64,000 bases of DNA from Bathynomus jamesi (GCA_023014485.1 JAJOZX010005793.1:62001-126000); one strand, 5' to 3'; shown: positions 22,445 to 33,040, numbered from the stretch's first letter. Made by a program: numbers and translations. Notes: generated by a model not told the origin, from the sequence alone.

Positions 22445-22834
22445 CAGTAGCGGATTATAATGGAGGAAAAGGGGCATTTTCCCCCGGCCCCAGATGCTGA
22501 CCGGCCCCAAGATGCTGATCGACCCCAAGAAACTATGTAAACGCTATAATCTACCGTTGAAATAATTGGTCGACCGTGAGGAAGAAAAAAAAATTATAGA
22601 TTCCGCTTCTACAAAACCTAGTTTAGTATCCCATTTATGTGAACAAAGTATACATTTTCTGTAATCACATCTTTGTTTTTGTTTCGTTTTCTGTTGATCG
22701 ATCCCAGTCAGCTGATCACATCACTCATGTATGATGTATCAGGTAAAGAATTGTGTTTTTCTAGTGTTTTTCTAGTGACACCGGCCCGAAAATATTCATT
22801 GCCCCCGGCCCTAACAATGTTTAATCCGGCCCTG
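22445..22834. mobile_element. hAT-type MITE, 390 bp (copy 1)
   Basis: Ends CAGTAGCGGATTATAATGG and TTTAATCCGGCCCTG, with perfect 8-bp TSD TATGTATG (22437-22444, 22835-22842) inside a TATG repeat. A near-identical copy lies inverted at 55395-55781. No coding capacity. Confidence 0.92.
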
Positions 22835-22942
22835 TATGTATGTATGTATGTACTGTATGTATATATGCTTCCTGTAGCAACTGATGTGTACCATCAACAC
22901 GTATAAAAACAATAATTAATTATTGTAATATTGATATTATTA

Positions 22943-23062
22943 TTGTTGTTTGTTGTTACTACTGTTTTATATAGTTTACACTATTACCACTACTACTACT
23001 ATGCGTAGGAATGCGCTAACTGTCGCACTCACTATCATATTATATATATATATTATATATAT

Positions 23063-23097
<35 letters not shown>
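22943..23097. repeat. Mixed trinucleotide and (TA)n tract
   Basis: TTGTTGTT/ACTACT motifs, then about 58 bp of interrupted TA repeats just left of the large palindrome. Confidence 0.85.
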
Positions 23098-23184
23098 CAA
23101 AGTTTGACTTCTCCTTAGGGAAACGGAGCTTACAGATCAAAAGAAGGACCAACACAATAGCAAACATTTTCGTTTATTTTTTGT

Positions 23185-23223
23185 ACTTCAGACGTTTCGA
23201 CAAATCTTTTGTCATCATCACTG
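23185..23223 (-). ncRNA. Hammerhead-like motif, left Penelope arm
   Basis: On the minus strand: TGATGATGACAA, AAGAT loop, TTGTCGAAACGTC. This gives a CUGANGA-like box, a 5-bp helix II (GACAA with TTGTC) and the conserved GAAAC. Hammerhead ribozymes are established in Penelope-like elements. The motif deviates from the textbook core (an extra U before helix II, the C of CUGA not present), so activity is unproven. Confidence 0.4.
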
Positions 23224-23421
23224 AATTATAAATCTTAAAACCTTAAAACAAAAATAAAAATAAATAATTAAAATTACAAAGAAAATTAAAATCATTAAAA
23301 TTACATCAATACAAAAGAAAATTAAAATTATTAAAATTAAATTAAAATTACCTCAACTGGTAAATACACAATGTTTACGTCAACCTCCATATTCGGCAGA
23401 AACTAAGAGAAAAATGTATGG

Positions 23422-23800
23422 TCAGTTAATTGGAAGGTATGATATATCTTTGAAAGTAAGTTGGTTGATTAGTTTGAAGAGCTGTAATTTGTAAGATGAA
23501 CTATTGTTGTTAATGGAGGGTTTGTTTCTATAGATGTACAAATATTCTAAAATTCGGAGTTTTGTAAGGTTATTGGATCTTGTTAGAATTTCGAACTGAG
23601 TTTTGTGAAGGGGATGGTTGTTTTCATTACTATGGTTTCTAATTTCGGATTGTGGTGGACTACTGAGGGGACGGTTGGTACGGACTGATAAGCCCAAATG
23701 TTGAGAAAGGCGCGTACCTCCAGTTGGAGTTGAGTACTGCCAATATACGCAGCCTTACAGCTGTCGCACGTGTATTTATAAACAACATTAGGGCATACAG
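23422..23800 (-). pseudogene. GIY-YIG endonuclease fragment of Penelope-like element (left arm)
   Basis: On the minus strand: VYKYTCDSCKAAYIGSTQLQ, the paired cysteines and the YIG of a Penelope-type GIY-YIG nuclease. After a frame change near 23705 comes GLSVRTNRPLSSPPQSEIRN, then HPLHKTQFEIL and LRILEYLYIYRNKPSINNN, ending ISYLPIN near 23422. The reverse-transcriptase domain is not present. Confidence 0.75.
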
Positions 23801-23984
23801 TTTGGGGAATTTGTCTTTGAACTTTAAAAATTTTTATAATTTAAGTGGGTTGACGAGGGCGAATCTAAAATTTATTTGGGGATATCTAGACTTAAGCAGT
23901 TTATCCCCAAATAAATTTTAGATTCGCCCTCGTCAACCCACTTAAATTATAAAATTTTTAAAGTTCAAAGACAAATTCCCCAAA

Positions 23985-24362
23985 CTGTATGCCCTAATGT
24001 TGTTTATAAATACACGTGCGACAGCTGTAAGGCTGCGTATATTGGCAGTACTCAACTCCAACTGGAGGTACGCGCCTTTTCAACATTTGGGCTTATCAGT
24101 CCGTACCAACCGTCCACTCAGTAGTCCACCACAATCCGAAATTAGAAACCATAGTAATGAAAACAACCATCCCCTTCACAAAACTCAATTCGAAATTCTA
24201 ACAAGATCCAATAACCTTACAAAACTCCAAATTTTAGAATATTTGTACATCTATAGAAACAAACCCTCCATTAACAACAATAGTTCATCTTACAAATTAC
24301 AGCTCTTCAAACTAATCAACCAACTTACTTTCAAAGATATATCATACCTTCCAATTAACTGA
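23985..24362 (+). pseudogene. GIY-YIG endonuclease fragment of Penelope-like element (right arm)
   Basis: Mirror copy of the left-arm coding. The CDSCKAAYIG block lies near 24015-24045 in one frame and the QHLGLSVRTNRPLSS block begins near 24083 in another, because of a small indel in TTTTCAACA compared with the left arm. The C-terminus matches the left arm with one conservative change (LQILEYLY in place of LRILEYLY). Confidence 0.75.
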
Positions 24363-24560
24363 CCATACATTTTTCTCTTAGTTTTTGCCGAATATGGAGG
24401 TTAACGTAAACATTGTGTATTTATCAGTTGAGGTAATTTTAATTTAATTTTAATAATTTTAATTTTCTTTTGTATTGATGTAATTTTAATGATTTTAATT
24501 TTCTTTGTAATTTTAATTATTCATTCTTATTTTTGTTTTAAGGTTTTAAGATTTATAATT

Positions 24561-24595
24561 CAGTGATGATGATAAAAGATTTGTCGAAACGTCTG
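24561..24595 (+). ncRNA. Hammerhead-like motif, right Penelope arm
   Basis: Inverted counterpart of the left-arm motif. One C-to-T change turns a C-G pair of helix II into a U-G wobble, so the helix is kept. Confidence 0.4.
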
Positions 24596-24642
24596 AAGTA
24601 CAAAAAATAAACGAAAATGTTTGCAATTGTGTTGGTCCTTCT

Positions 24643-24681
<39 letters not shown>

Positions 24682-24721
24682 GAATAAAACCACGAAGGAA
24701 AGGAAACACAAAAAGGTGCTC

Positions 24722-24750
24722 AAGCGCTTTCGTCTAATGACATCCTCAGG
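24722..24750 (-). ncRNA. Hammerhead-like motif, left arm of second palindrome
   Basis: Minus-strand CTGAGGAT, GTC-ATTA-GAC stem-loop, GAAAGCGC: the CUGANGA box, a short helix II and the GAAA box. Mirrored at 25767-25795. Confidence 0.35.
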
Positions 24751-24830
24751 AACACTGAAGTACATAAAGGGTTACGGCCTATATATATAGGTTACAGAAA
24801 GAAAAAAAAATAAATAAATAAATAACACAT

Positions 24831-24926
<96 letters not shown>

Positions 24927-25561
24927 GTATATATTATATATATATATATATGCAATAAACAGAGAAGTAAAAATAAAAATTAAAAATTAAAGGATTAACA
25001 AAGGCATACAGATTTGTAAGGAAAAATATCGATTTTTAGCACAAGATCAAATGAATTATAAAAATACAAATTTATACTGGAAATCTGCCCGGGTTTTAAC
25101 ACTTTGCCTTTTATAGTCAAGTTTCGATATATATAAAATAAAATAAAAATTAAAAGTTAATAAAGTAGCATACAAGTTTACCAAAGTCTGCCATTCTTGA
25201 GTCTGCCATTATCCAACTTTCAAATAACTTCAACATAAGCAAAGGTCTTTTTCAACTCGATCCTGTTGTTTTGAATTCCTTCAAAACAGATTTAGATAAA
25301 AAGGGTAGGACGCTAAATCTTTGGTAAACTTGTATGCTACTTTAATAACTTTTAATTTTCATTTTATTTTTATATATATCGAAACTTGACTATAAAAGGC
25401 AAAGTGTTAAAACCCGGGCAGATTTCCAGTATAAATTTGTATTTTTATAATTCATTTGATCTTGTGCTAAAAATCGATATTTTCCTTACAAATCTGTATG
25501 CCTCTTTGTTAATCCTTTAATTTTTAATTTTTATTTTTATTTTTACTTCTCCGTTTATTGC

Positions 25562-25655
<94 letters not shown>

Positions 25656-25766
25656 GTATGTATATATATGTGTGTATGTGTGTATGTATGTTATTTATTT
25701 ATTTATTTATTTTTTTTCTTTCTGTAACCTATATATAGGCCGTAACCCTTTATGTACTTCAGTGTT

Positions 25767-25795
25767 CCTGAGGATGTCATTAGACGAAAGCGCTT
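25767..25795 (+). ncRNA. Hammerhead-like motif, right arm of second palindrome
   Basis: Same motif as at 24722-24750 in the other orientation, unchanged over the core. Confidence 0.35.
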
Positions 25796-25877
25796 GAGCA
25801 TATTTTTGTTTCCTTTCCTTCGTGGTTTTTTCAGCATAAATATTTTTCACGTGTTACTTTCGTGAAATAATTTTCAT

Positions 25878-25912
25878 ATATTATATATATATTATATATA
25901 AATATATATATA

Positions 25913-25957
<45 letters not shown>
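25878..25957. repeat. (TA)n-(GT)n microsatellite
   Basis: Interrupted TA repeats followed by about 32 bp of GT. Confidence 0.93.
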
Positions 25958-25960
<3 letters not shown>

Positions 25961-26190
25961 CTCTGTACACCCTTATATATGTAGGACAGAACAAAATCAT
26001 TCATGTTATTATTATTATTAATGTATGAATACTTTCCCACTACTGAAAGTTTCAAACTGTACTCATTCGACAATAATTACTCAACCTTTCATGACTGCAA
26101 AGTAACGTAATTTTCAACATTTTATATTCGTTGCATGACTAGCATTTAATTAATATATTACATTATTCACTATAATGATGTAATTGAAAT

Positions 26191-26353
26191 AAGGGGGCTT
26201 ACCACCAGTATGACTCTCACAGAATTTGTCTGAAATCCTCGTCAGAAATGAAAGTGCTTCGCTCGCTCTGTTTCTACATAACACGTTTACTTTGCACCCT
26301 CACAGGATATTCGTATCAGCCAGGATCTGACATGGATAAGAAGGAAAGCCCCC
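26191..26353. mobile_element. Possible small inverted-repeat element
   Basis: AGGGGGCTTACC at left and GGAAAGCCCCCT at right are imperfect inverted repeats 163 bp apart. No clear TSD, so this is tentative. Confidence 0.35.
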
Positions 26354-26413
26354 TGATTACAATTGCTGCTTCTGTAACAACTAAATTTATACTGTATATA
26401 TATATATATATAT

Positions 26414-27330
26414 TCTTTTGATATTCTTTTCAATGTTACAAAAACTAAGGTTATGCAATTTCATCCTAAAAGCTGTAATCAGCCAGCTGATATAAGGTTT
26501 AAAATGAATGGTGAAGTAATTGAGGAAGTACAAGAGTATAAGTATTTGGGTCAAACTATTACCAACTCCTTGAGTGATGACTCGGATACAAGAAAACAAT
26601 CTCGAAGCCTGTGTGCTAAAGCGAATATGACCATAAGGAACTTTCGATTCTGTACAAGTGAAGCTAAAGACACTCTCTTTCGTACTTTCTGCAGTAATAT
26701 ATACGGACAGCAACTGTGGGTGAATTATAAAAAAGGTTCTGGCAGAACTCTAAATTTACTGTACAATAGGTCTTTTAGACTCTTACATAAATTACCCCCG
26801 AGATGCTCAGCTTCGCAAATGTTTGCTACCCGCAATGTTCCGAGCTTCCCAGAGGTAACAAGACGTGCTCAACACAGTCTAATGCAACAATTAAAAAATC
26901 AACCAACCCGATCATCCAAGCTATCCATGAGTCCTGCCATTTATCCTCTAAGCCAGTGGTTCCCAAACCCATGGTCGCGACCCAAGTGAGGGTCGGGAAG
27001 GTGTTCTTGAGGGTCGCGGGACGGAAATTCTCAACGACTGATTCAATCAAACTATATGAATATAAACACAACGTATCAAAATGATTGGTCATTAACACTG
27101 CATGTACCAGCGTTTAAGGTCGCCACCATAAAAGTTTGCGAACCACTGCTCTAAGCTATGGACTTCTTGGTACGAAAACGTCTGTCTGTAGCTCCACTTA
27201 ACTTCGACATTACAGTATTATTTCTAATCAATTGTATATATTTCTATCCTTAGTATATGAACTGTCATTGTATTAATAATATTTGTCATATGGACTATAG
27301 TCTGCCAATAAACCTTTTCATTTTCATATA
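26414..27330 (+). pseudogene. LINE 3' end: reverse-transcriptase C-terminus and 3' UTR
   Basis: Open from 26453 with MNGEVIEEVQEYKYLGQTIT, the thumb/C-terminal region of a non-LTR reverse transcriptase, then CSNIYGQQLWVNYKKG and SFRLLHKLPPRCSASQMF. The 5' end is truncated at a (TA)n tract, as usual for LINEs. A hAT MITE at 26954-27148 interrupts the last codons; skipping it and one TSD restores a frame that ends about 15 codons later. The 3' UTR ends with GGACTATAGTCTGCCAATAA and CCTTTTCATTTTCAT, the same tail as the SINE at 50859-51085. Confidence 0.83.
26954..27148. mobile_element. hAT-type MITE, 195 bp, inside the LINE
   Basis: Ends CAGTGGTTCCCAAACC and GTTTGCGAACCACTG, with perfect 8-bp TSD CTCTAAGC (26946-26953, 27149-27156). 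A relative lies at 35642-35835. Confidence 0.94.
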
Positions 27331-27493
27331 AAAGATACGAGATAGTAACCTATTCTTTGAGAGACAACCCAAATTCATTGTGGTGCAAACCAAATGTTTG
27401 TGGTCATTGAAGTTAGGTTTAATTTAAATTATTTCACTTATTTGAATGAACTTCTATATCACTTTAATACCATATTTTGGCTACACACTAAAC

Positions 27494-27779
27494 GGACCTT
27501 TTCCAGTTTGTGTACCGTTTTTCATATAATTTATTTTTGAGAATATTTTTGTTAAAACTAACGAAAATATCACGACTTAACCTAACCAATTATCAAGTGC
27601 GTACAGTTGATCTATTAGTAATTATAACATTGTTTGTTTCTGGAATAGTATTTACTAATAGATCAACTGTACGCTCTTGATAATTGGTTAGGTTAAGTCG
27701 TGATATTTTCGTTAGTTTTAACAAAGATATTCTCAAAAATAAATTATATGAAAAACGGTACACAAACTGGAAAAGGTCC
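27494..27779. mobile_element. 286-bp GG...CC fold-back, GGACCTTTTCCAG type
   Basis: Ends GGACCTTTTCCAGTTTGTGT and its inverse, with perfect 8-bp TSD CACTAAAC (27486-27493, 27780-27787). The interior has core modules (AACGAAAATATCACGACTTA and inverse) around a unique loop containing TTGTTTGTTTCTGGAATAG, the same loop text found in the nested element at 9296-9586. Confidence 0.93.
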
Positions 27780-27789
27780 CACTAAACAA

Positions 27790-28500
27790 CACTTCCTGCA
27801 ACCTTATAAAAATAGAAAGTGTCTTCTATTTTCTCACTCAAAAACGAAGTTTTGAAGACCATATTTTCTTACCAAAAGAACTCGTGTATCATCGAGAGAA
27901 GTTATTCTATCATCTGAAACGAAGTTTTGATGCCCAAAAGAAGAAAAAAAATTCCCCTAAAAAGTACCCCCAGAAAGAAGTTACCCCATCTAAATTAAGA
28001 ACGTTGAAAAATACCAAACTGGTGCATCAGGCAAGGAAAAAACAACCAAACAAACACACACAAACGCAAACTACGACCAAACTATACAGTCAATATTAGT
28101 ATTCGTTCAAAATTCACTCCTTCATTGTTCAGTAAATAAGAATAGCTATAAAAGTCGGTTCCCAATCAGAATTGTCTAACATATGGGACCCTCCTTTCGT
28201 ATCAGACAAATCTTATATTAAAGTAGCGTTTCCCTCGTCAATATTACATATACGTGTGTGTGTGTGTTCCAGTATACCAAACATTTTAATACTGTTAATA
28301 TTTGATAAAAAAGGTGGGAATGTATTTAAAAAATTATTGACAGCTTTATATTAAAGGTAAATTAACTTTAATAACGTTATTAATTGTTGTTTTTAAAAGT
28401 AGTACACAATAAATATACAACCACAGAATATGTAAAGCATCGCACATGCCACGCAAGTCAAATAAATTACCAACTATGTAGCGAGACAAAATAACACGTG
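27790..28500. other. No gene recognised
   Basis: A lysine-rich 71-codon frame at 27884-28099 is low-complexity and unassigned. Confidence 0.45.
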
Positions 28501-28527
28501 GTGTGTGTGTGTGTGTGTGTGTGTGTG

Positions 28528-28578
<51 letters not shown>
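28501..28578. repeat. (GT)n-(TA)n microsatellite abutting a mariner end
   Basis: About 30 bp of GT and 45 bp of TA leading straight into CAGGGTGATTC. Confidence 0.95.
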
Positions 28579-28581
<3 letters not shown>

Positions 28582-28925
28582 GGTGATTCAAAACATGTTA
28601 ACACTTATCATATATGGGAAAGAATTACAGATGTCATCCAATCAATACTAACAGATATGGGAGCTATTGAAGAATAGGGACCCCAGCCTTCTTTAGTTAG
28701 TTTTATAAGGCTAACTAACGAAAATATCATGACCTAACCTAACCACTCGTCAGGGCGTACAGTTAACCTAACGATTGGTTAGGTTAGGTCGTGATATTTT
28801 CGTTAGTTAGCCTTATAAGCCTAACTAAAGAAGGCTGGGGTCTCAATTCTTCAATAGCTCCCAGATATGTGCCTTAGGGCTCTGGAAGCAACGTCTGATC
28901 GCTTTCATACAACTGAAATAAGTTC
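28579..28925 (+). mobile_element. Truncated mariner derivative hosting a fold-back insertion
   Basis: Starts CAGGGTGATTCAAAACATG and carries on with the transposase C-terminal text found inverted at 31742-31957 (ATTACAGATGTCATCCAATC, then GCCTTAGGGCTCTGGAAGCA). A GG...CC element interrupts it at 28660-28861. Similarity stops near 28915, so the other terminus is missing. Confidence 0.75.
28660..28861. mobile_element. 202-bp GG...CC fold-back MITE, GGAGCTATTG type
   Basis: Ends GGAGCTATTGAAGAATAGG and the inverse, with perfect 8-bp TSD CAGATATG (28652-28659, 28862-28869). Removing it and one TSD restores continuity of the host mariner. Core identical in layout to 6492-6694. Confidence 0.94.
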
Positions 28926-28929
28926 GTAA

Positions 28930-29213
28930 CTTTAGCGTAACTTTTTCAGCTTTAATAAAAGTAAGACTCTTTTCCGCTATTTTATTCTGGAACATTTTGT
29001 TGCTAAAATAAGTGTGATCTTCATCCGATATTAATTTTCTTCTCTATCAATTCCGTATTTTTATTATTGTTTTGTTAGCTTTTATTCCTCTTAACCTTTT
29101 AACTTAGGCGTAATATTTCTAGCGTGGATTTATCCAGATAAATATAACCTAAGAAGTGCAATAACTTTTTATAACGCATATAAATATTTTTGCTTATCAT
29201 AAAAGTGAGATTC
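28930..29213. other. AT-rich spacer, nothing recognised
   Basis: No coding or repeat signal beyond base composition. Confidence 0.5.
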
Positions 29214-29416
29214 GGATCACCTGAAGATCATGGTCCCCATCCTTCTTTAGTTAGCTTTATAAGGCTAACTAACGAAAATATTACGACTTAACCTAACCAA
29301 TCGTTAGGTCAACTGTACGCCCTTGACGATTGGTTAGGTTAGATCGTGATATTTTCGTTAGTTAGCCTTATAAAGCTAACTAAAGAAGGCTGGGGGCCCT
29401 GATCTTCAGGTGATCC
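29214..29416. mobile_element. 203-bp GG...CC fold-back MITE, GGATCACC type
   Basis: Family core with the central spacer in the opposite orientation (GGTCAACTGTACGCCC). Both tips are intact (GGATCACC/GGTGATCC). No TSD is visible. Confidence 0.87.
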
Positions 29417-29518
29417 TAATTTTTCCACTATTTTGAAAGATTTTATTCGTAAATAAAACTCGTAAAAACTAAATTTAATTTACCTTCAGTCGTAGATCAT
29501 GGCATTATATCTAACTTG

Positions 29519-29759
29519 GGATCTTTTCCGTTTGACTGCCGCCATTGAAACATAATTAAACTTTTTGTATTCTTTATAAGGCTAACTAACAAAAATATCA
29601 CGACCTAACCTAACCAATCGTCAAGGTCGTACAGTTGACCTAACGATTGGTTAGGTTAGGTCGTGATATTTTCGTTAGTTAGCCTTATAAGGCTAAGTAA
29701 AGAAGGCTGGGGGCACTCACCTCTTATGTTCAATGGCGGCAGTCAAACGGAAAAGATCC
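29519..29759. mobile_element. 241-bp GG...CC fold-back MITE, GGATCTTTTCC type
   Basis: Same outer arms as 7757-8201 (GGATCTTTTCCGTTTGACTG and inverse), with perfect 8-bp TSD CTAACTTG (29511-29518, 29760-29767). Lacks the extra AT-rich left interior of the longer copy: the arm joins the core at TTTGTATTCTTTATAAGG. Confidence 0.94.
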
Positions 29760-29769
29760 CTAACTTGTT

Positions 29770-30600
29770 CAGTCCCTAAGAGTGTTCAGAAGTAATCGCG
29801 TGTATGAGTATATTTACAGTATTGTTTACAGTTTTGTGTGTTTCAGTTTTTCGAAAATATATATGTATATTTTTGAGTACATGTTTGTTGACAGAAAGTT
29901 ACACATGAAAAATTTCTATGAAAATTACGGACAATAAATTACGGCAACGTTTCGGGGGAAGTTACAGTTAGTACAGTTACACGTAAGTTACGTTAAAGTT
30001 ACTAAAAATTAATATATCGTTATGCAGGAGTTAACCGTAATACTAATTAGAGTACATGCACAAAAGAAGTATGTATCATATAATTTTCCTATGTTTACTT
30101 AACTGTTTATGATAAATTAATTCACAAAGTTACATAATATGTTTACAAGTTTACAAACGTCATAGTTAGGACGGAATATTAAGTTAGGTTAGTTTGAGTA
30201 GATCAGGTTAGGTTAGTTTTTTTTTTTATATACATACAATGCTGAAGTTCCAGTTTTTGTAAAATAAAAACAAAGCCAAATCTTTGGAAGTTTTTACTTC
30301 AATTTTAGTGTCGAAAGAACCTTGGAAGAAAGTTTGATTTGTACTTTTGTAATTATTTTTTATATCATCAGTTTCCATAACTTTACTAATAAAAGAGAGA
30401 ATAACTTTGCCCGAATTGTTCTTTTATTTATATTTAGTCCAGTAACATTCTAGCTTCAAAGGCTGGTAACATTTTATATTTGATCCACAAATTGGTAGTC
30501 GTATTCAAAAGCTACAAACGCAAACGGGTATTTTAGTGATAATAACTGCCATCGTTATTGAAGATAAATAATGACTGAAAAAATTCAAAAGAAATACAAG
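29770..30600. other. No gene recognised
   Basis: AT-rich. A short TTAGGTTAG-like stretch lies at 30182-30220. No domain seen. Confidence 0.5.
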
Positions 30601-30716
30601 TTTCACCAATATCACTCTTTCGCTTCACCAATACTGTATTACTCTTTCGCTTCACCAATATCACTCTTTCGCTTCACCAATATCACTCTTTCGCTTCACC
30701 AATATCACTCTTTCGC
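30601..30716. repeat. 22-bp tandem repeat, about 5 units
   Basis: Unit TTCACCAATATCACTCTTTC plus GC, repeated with one variant unit (ATACTGTATTACTC). Confidence 0.92.
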
Positions 30717-31031
30717 GAGAACTAATTATTATTATTAGTGAATAAAGACAACTTCATATTTGTTCTAAATAATTATATAAAGAGATACATTTCTTTACAG
30801 TCTTGTGTCGTTCAAGTTGAAGATTTTATTACAGTAATTCTAAATAACAGTAAACATATAACTAATCAAGTGATCGTAAATGTTTTTATGACTTGTATTT
30901 TGTGTATACTAAAAAGTCCACCACAATTATAATCTCTTATAATGCTTTTAATGTCTTCGAATAAAGAAATCTTTATGTCACTGCAACTGTAATCAACATC
31001 TTATGAGATCTCATTCTCCCTTTTCTTATTT
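30717..31031. other. AT-rich spacer, nothing recognised
   Basis: A 64-codon frame at 30738-30932 has no recognisable similarity. Confidence 0.5.
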
Positions 31032-31032
31032 C

Positions 31033-31065
<33 letters not shown>

Positions 31066-31066
31066 T
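31032..31066. repeat. (TCTA)n microsatellite
   Basis: About eight tetranucleotide units. Confidence 0.95.
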
Positions 31067-31741
31067 GAAAGAAAATTTATCTTCAGAATGTCAAAATGTA
31101 AGAAAAAGTAGTAACATTTTTCTTATAAAAATTGGGAAAAGAGTTACACTAAAGTTTTTACACTATGTTCAGAAGAAACATGTTAGTTGCGCTATAGAAA
31201 TTGTGTGTTGGTTAACATTTGTAATTATAAATGGCAATCACCTGGCGTTATTTTACAGAAAGGTAAAAGTTTTCAATAATCCGTAGGTTACCATGACTCC
31301 GTAAGTTCCTACGCCAAATAACACGTTTTTTACTTTTTACCTAAGTAATTTCATGTAATTTAGTTTGCCTATTATAAAAGACGGGAAATTACAAATCACA
31401 AACATTATTAAGAACAAGCAACAATTTTATGACCTTTATGAAAATCTCCTTGCAGACCTTAATCACAGCGTAACGGGAATGGTTTATCGATTTTACTTTT
31501 GTTGTTTTGTGTCATGTAATTTCCATCTGATGTAATTTTATTATGTATTTAATGCCTTTCATTAAGAAAAAATACATTGTCAATTAACTTATTTGAAAAC
31601 ATCTTGCAACTTTACAAAGGCGATGCTGCTTTAAGCATATATCATATATGCATAGTACATATATCTAATTAAGCATTTTAATCTACTCGTATGTCTCTCT
31701 GTATTATATTTTATATTACTTTTTTACAAATAGTCATTATA
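31067..31741. other. No gene recognised
   Basis: A 73-codon frame at 31065-31286 has no recognisable similarity. The rest is AT-rich. Confidence 0.45.
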
Positions 31742-31957
31742 CAGGGTGGTTCAAAAAATGTTAACACTTACGTGGGGTTTTATTTTTTATTTCCGATTTA
31801 TTTGTAAAATTTTTGGCAAACAGTGCTTCATACAGTCTCTACTTGCTGTCCACGGATATCTATGCATGTATGAAAGCGATCAAACGTTGCTTCCAGAGCC
31901 CTAAGGCACATCTCTGGTGATATTGATTGAATGACATCTGTAATTCTTTTCCATATA

Positions 31958-33040
31958 CCGTATTTTCCGGCATATAAGTCACATGAGCATATAAGACGCA
32001 CCCTAATTTTGGCAGGCATATTCTTGAAAAAAATTAAAAAATACTACTTGCTAGGCCTAGTGAGTTGAAGGTTTTAAAAAACACGAATTTTATATTTTAT
32101 ATTTTATTTTATTATTTTATATTGTATATTTTATTTTATTTTTTATTTTATTATTTTATATTTTATATTTTATTTTATTTTTTATTTTATTATTTTATAT
32201 TTTATTTTATTTTTTATTTTATTTTATGAGTATTACAACTCTATTACTATAATGAACTGCATGTCCATTTATAATACCATAAACACTAACGACACAGAGC
32301 AAGACGAATGGTTGTAAGATCGTGTAGAGATCAGTGGTTTTAACATCAAAACATTCAAATCATATTTAGTTAGAACATTTTAGTACAAACATACTATAAC
32401 TTAGGGAGTTTTTATTAAATTTGTAAAACATGAGGCAATGGGAAAAGAAAATATTTTTATTCATCATGGCCACTGTCAACCTCATCCATGCATTCTTCGG
32501 GGTCATCAATGCTCTCTGAGTTAGAAGTGTCCGTTTCTTCATATAAAAGGTCATCTTCTGTGCCATCAATGGCACTGCTAATGTCACACTTCCTGAAAGA
32601 CCGTACAACTGTCTCGGTTTTAACTTCATTCCAAGCATTTTTGACCCACTGGCAAACCTGAGCTATTGCAGGCCTCTTGATCCGACCTATTGGTGTCAGC
32701 TCATGCTGTGGGAGCGTCATCCATTTGTTCCATTCTTCACGCATGTACCCCTTAAAAGGTTTGTTTATCGACACATCTAAGGGTTGCAATTGACCTGTTA
32801 ATCCCCCAGGTATTACAGCTAGTTTTGTTTTTAATCTGTTAACTCTACTCTTAGTGGCCTTTGATATGTGAGACCGGAACTGGTCCCACACGAGAAGCGA
32901 CGGCTTTTTGAGGAGTCCACCAGGACGCCGTGACCACCCAAAGCCTACCCATGACCCTGACTTTGAGTATATAAGACGCAGGGTGATTTTCTGAGACTTT
33001 TTGGGGAAAAAAAGCGCGCCTTATATGCCGGAAAATACGG
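31958..33040 (-). mobile_element. Pogo/Tigger-like element with internal deletion
   Basis: Ends CCGTATTTTCCGGCATATAA and TTATATGCCGGAAAATACGG, flanked by TA on both sides (31956-31957, 33041-33042). Sub-terminal ATAAGACGCA repeats occur at both ends. Contains an ATTTT-rich tract at 32088-32228 and a minus-strand transposase remnant. At 1.08 kb it is shorter than a typical autonomous pogo element of 2-3 kb. Confidence 0.88.
32457..32891 (-). pseudogene. Pogo transposase C-terminal part (DDE_1 family)
   Basis: Minus-strand frame of 144 codons: MWDQFRSHISKATKSRVNRL, then KLAVIPGGLTGQLQPLDVSI (the QPLDV block holds the last catalytic Asp of DDE_1 transposases), NKPFKGYMREEW, and an acidic tail rich in Asp and Glu. 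The CENP-B-like DNA-binding domain and the first two catalytic aspartates are missing, removed by the deletion at about 32900. Confidence 0.85.

Larger units (their letters stand above)
23139..24645. mobile_element. 1.5-kb palindrome of a Penelope-like element
   Basis: Arms of about 750 bp are inverted copies meeting near 23892 (CCCCAAATAAA on one side, TTTATTTGGGG on the other). Each arm encodes the same C-terminal piece of a Penelope-like retroelement (GIY-YIG endonuclease), running outward from the centre, followed by an AT-rich 3' region and a hammerhead-like motif. Arms differ by small indels, so this is not an exact duplication. Penelope-like elements are known for inverted and tandem long-terminal-repeat-like arrangements; a head-to-head insertion is an alternative origin. 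Confidence 0.78.
24686..25829. mobile_element. 1.1-kb palindrome with mirrored microsatellites
   Basis: Arms of about 480-500 bp (AAAACCACGAAGGAAAGG at left, its inverse at right) surround a loop of about 130-160 bp near 25185-25318. Each arm contains, in mirror order, a CTGAGGATGTC...GACGAAAGCGC hammerhead-like motif, a GGTTACAG/CTGTAACC block, an AAAT run, (CA)n, a long (TA)n, and AT-rich unique sequence with CCCGGGTTTTAAC-like text. The loop reads LSNNFNISKGLFQLD in one frame but I cannot place it. The structure resembles the neighbouring Penelope palindrome, so a related retroelement is likely. Confidence 0.65.

Noticed and set aside
23139..25829. The two large palindromes as simple assembly artefacts
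   Set aside because: Arms differ by indels and substitutions, which a hairpin-read artefact would not produce to this extent; still worth checking with raw reads.
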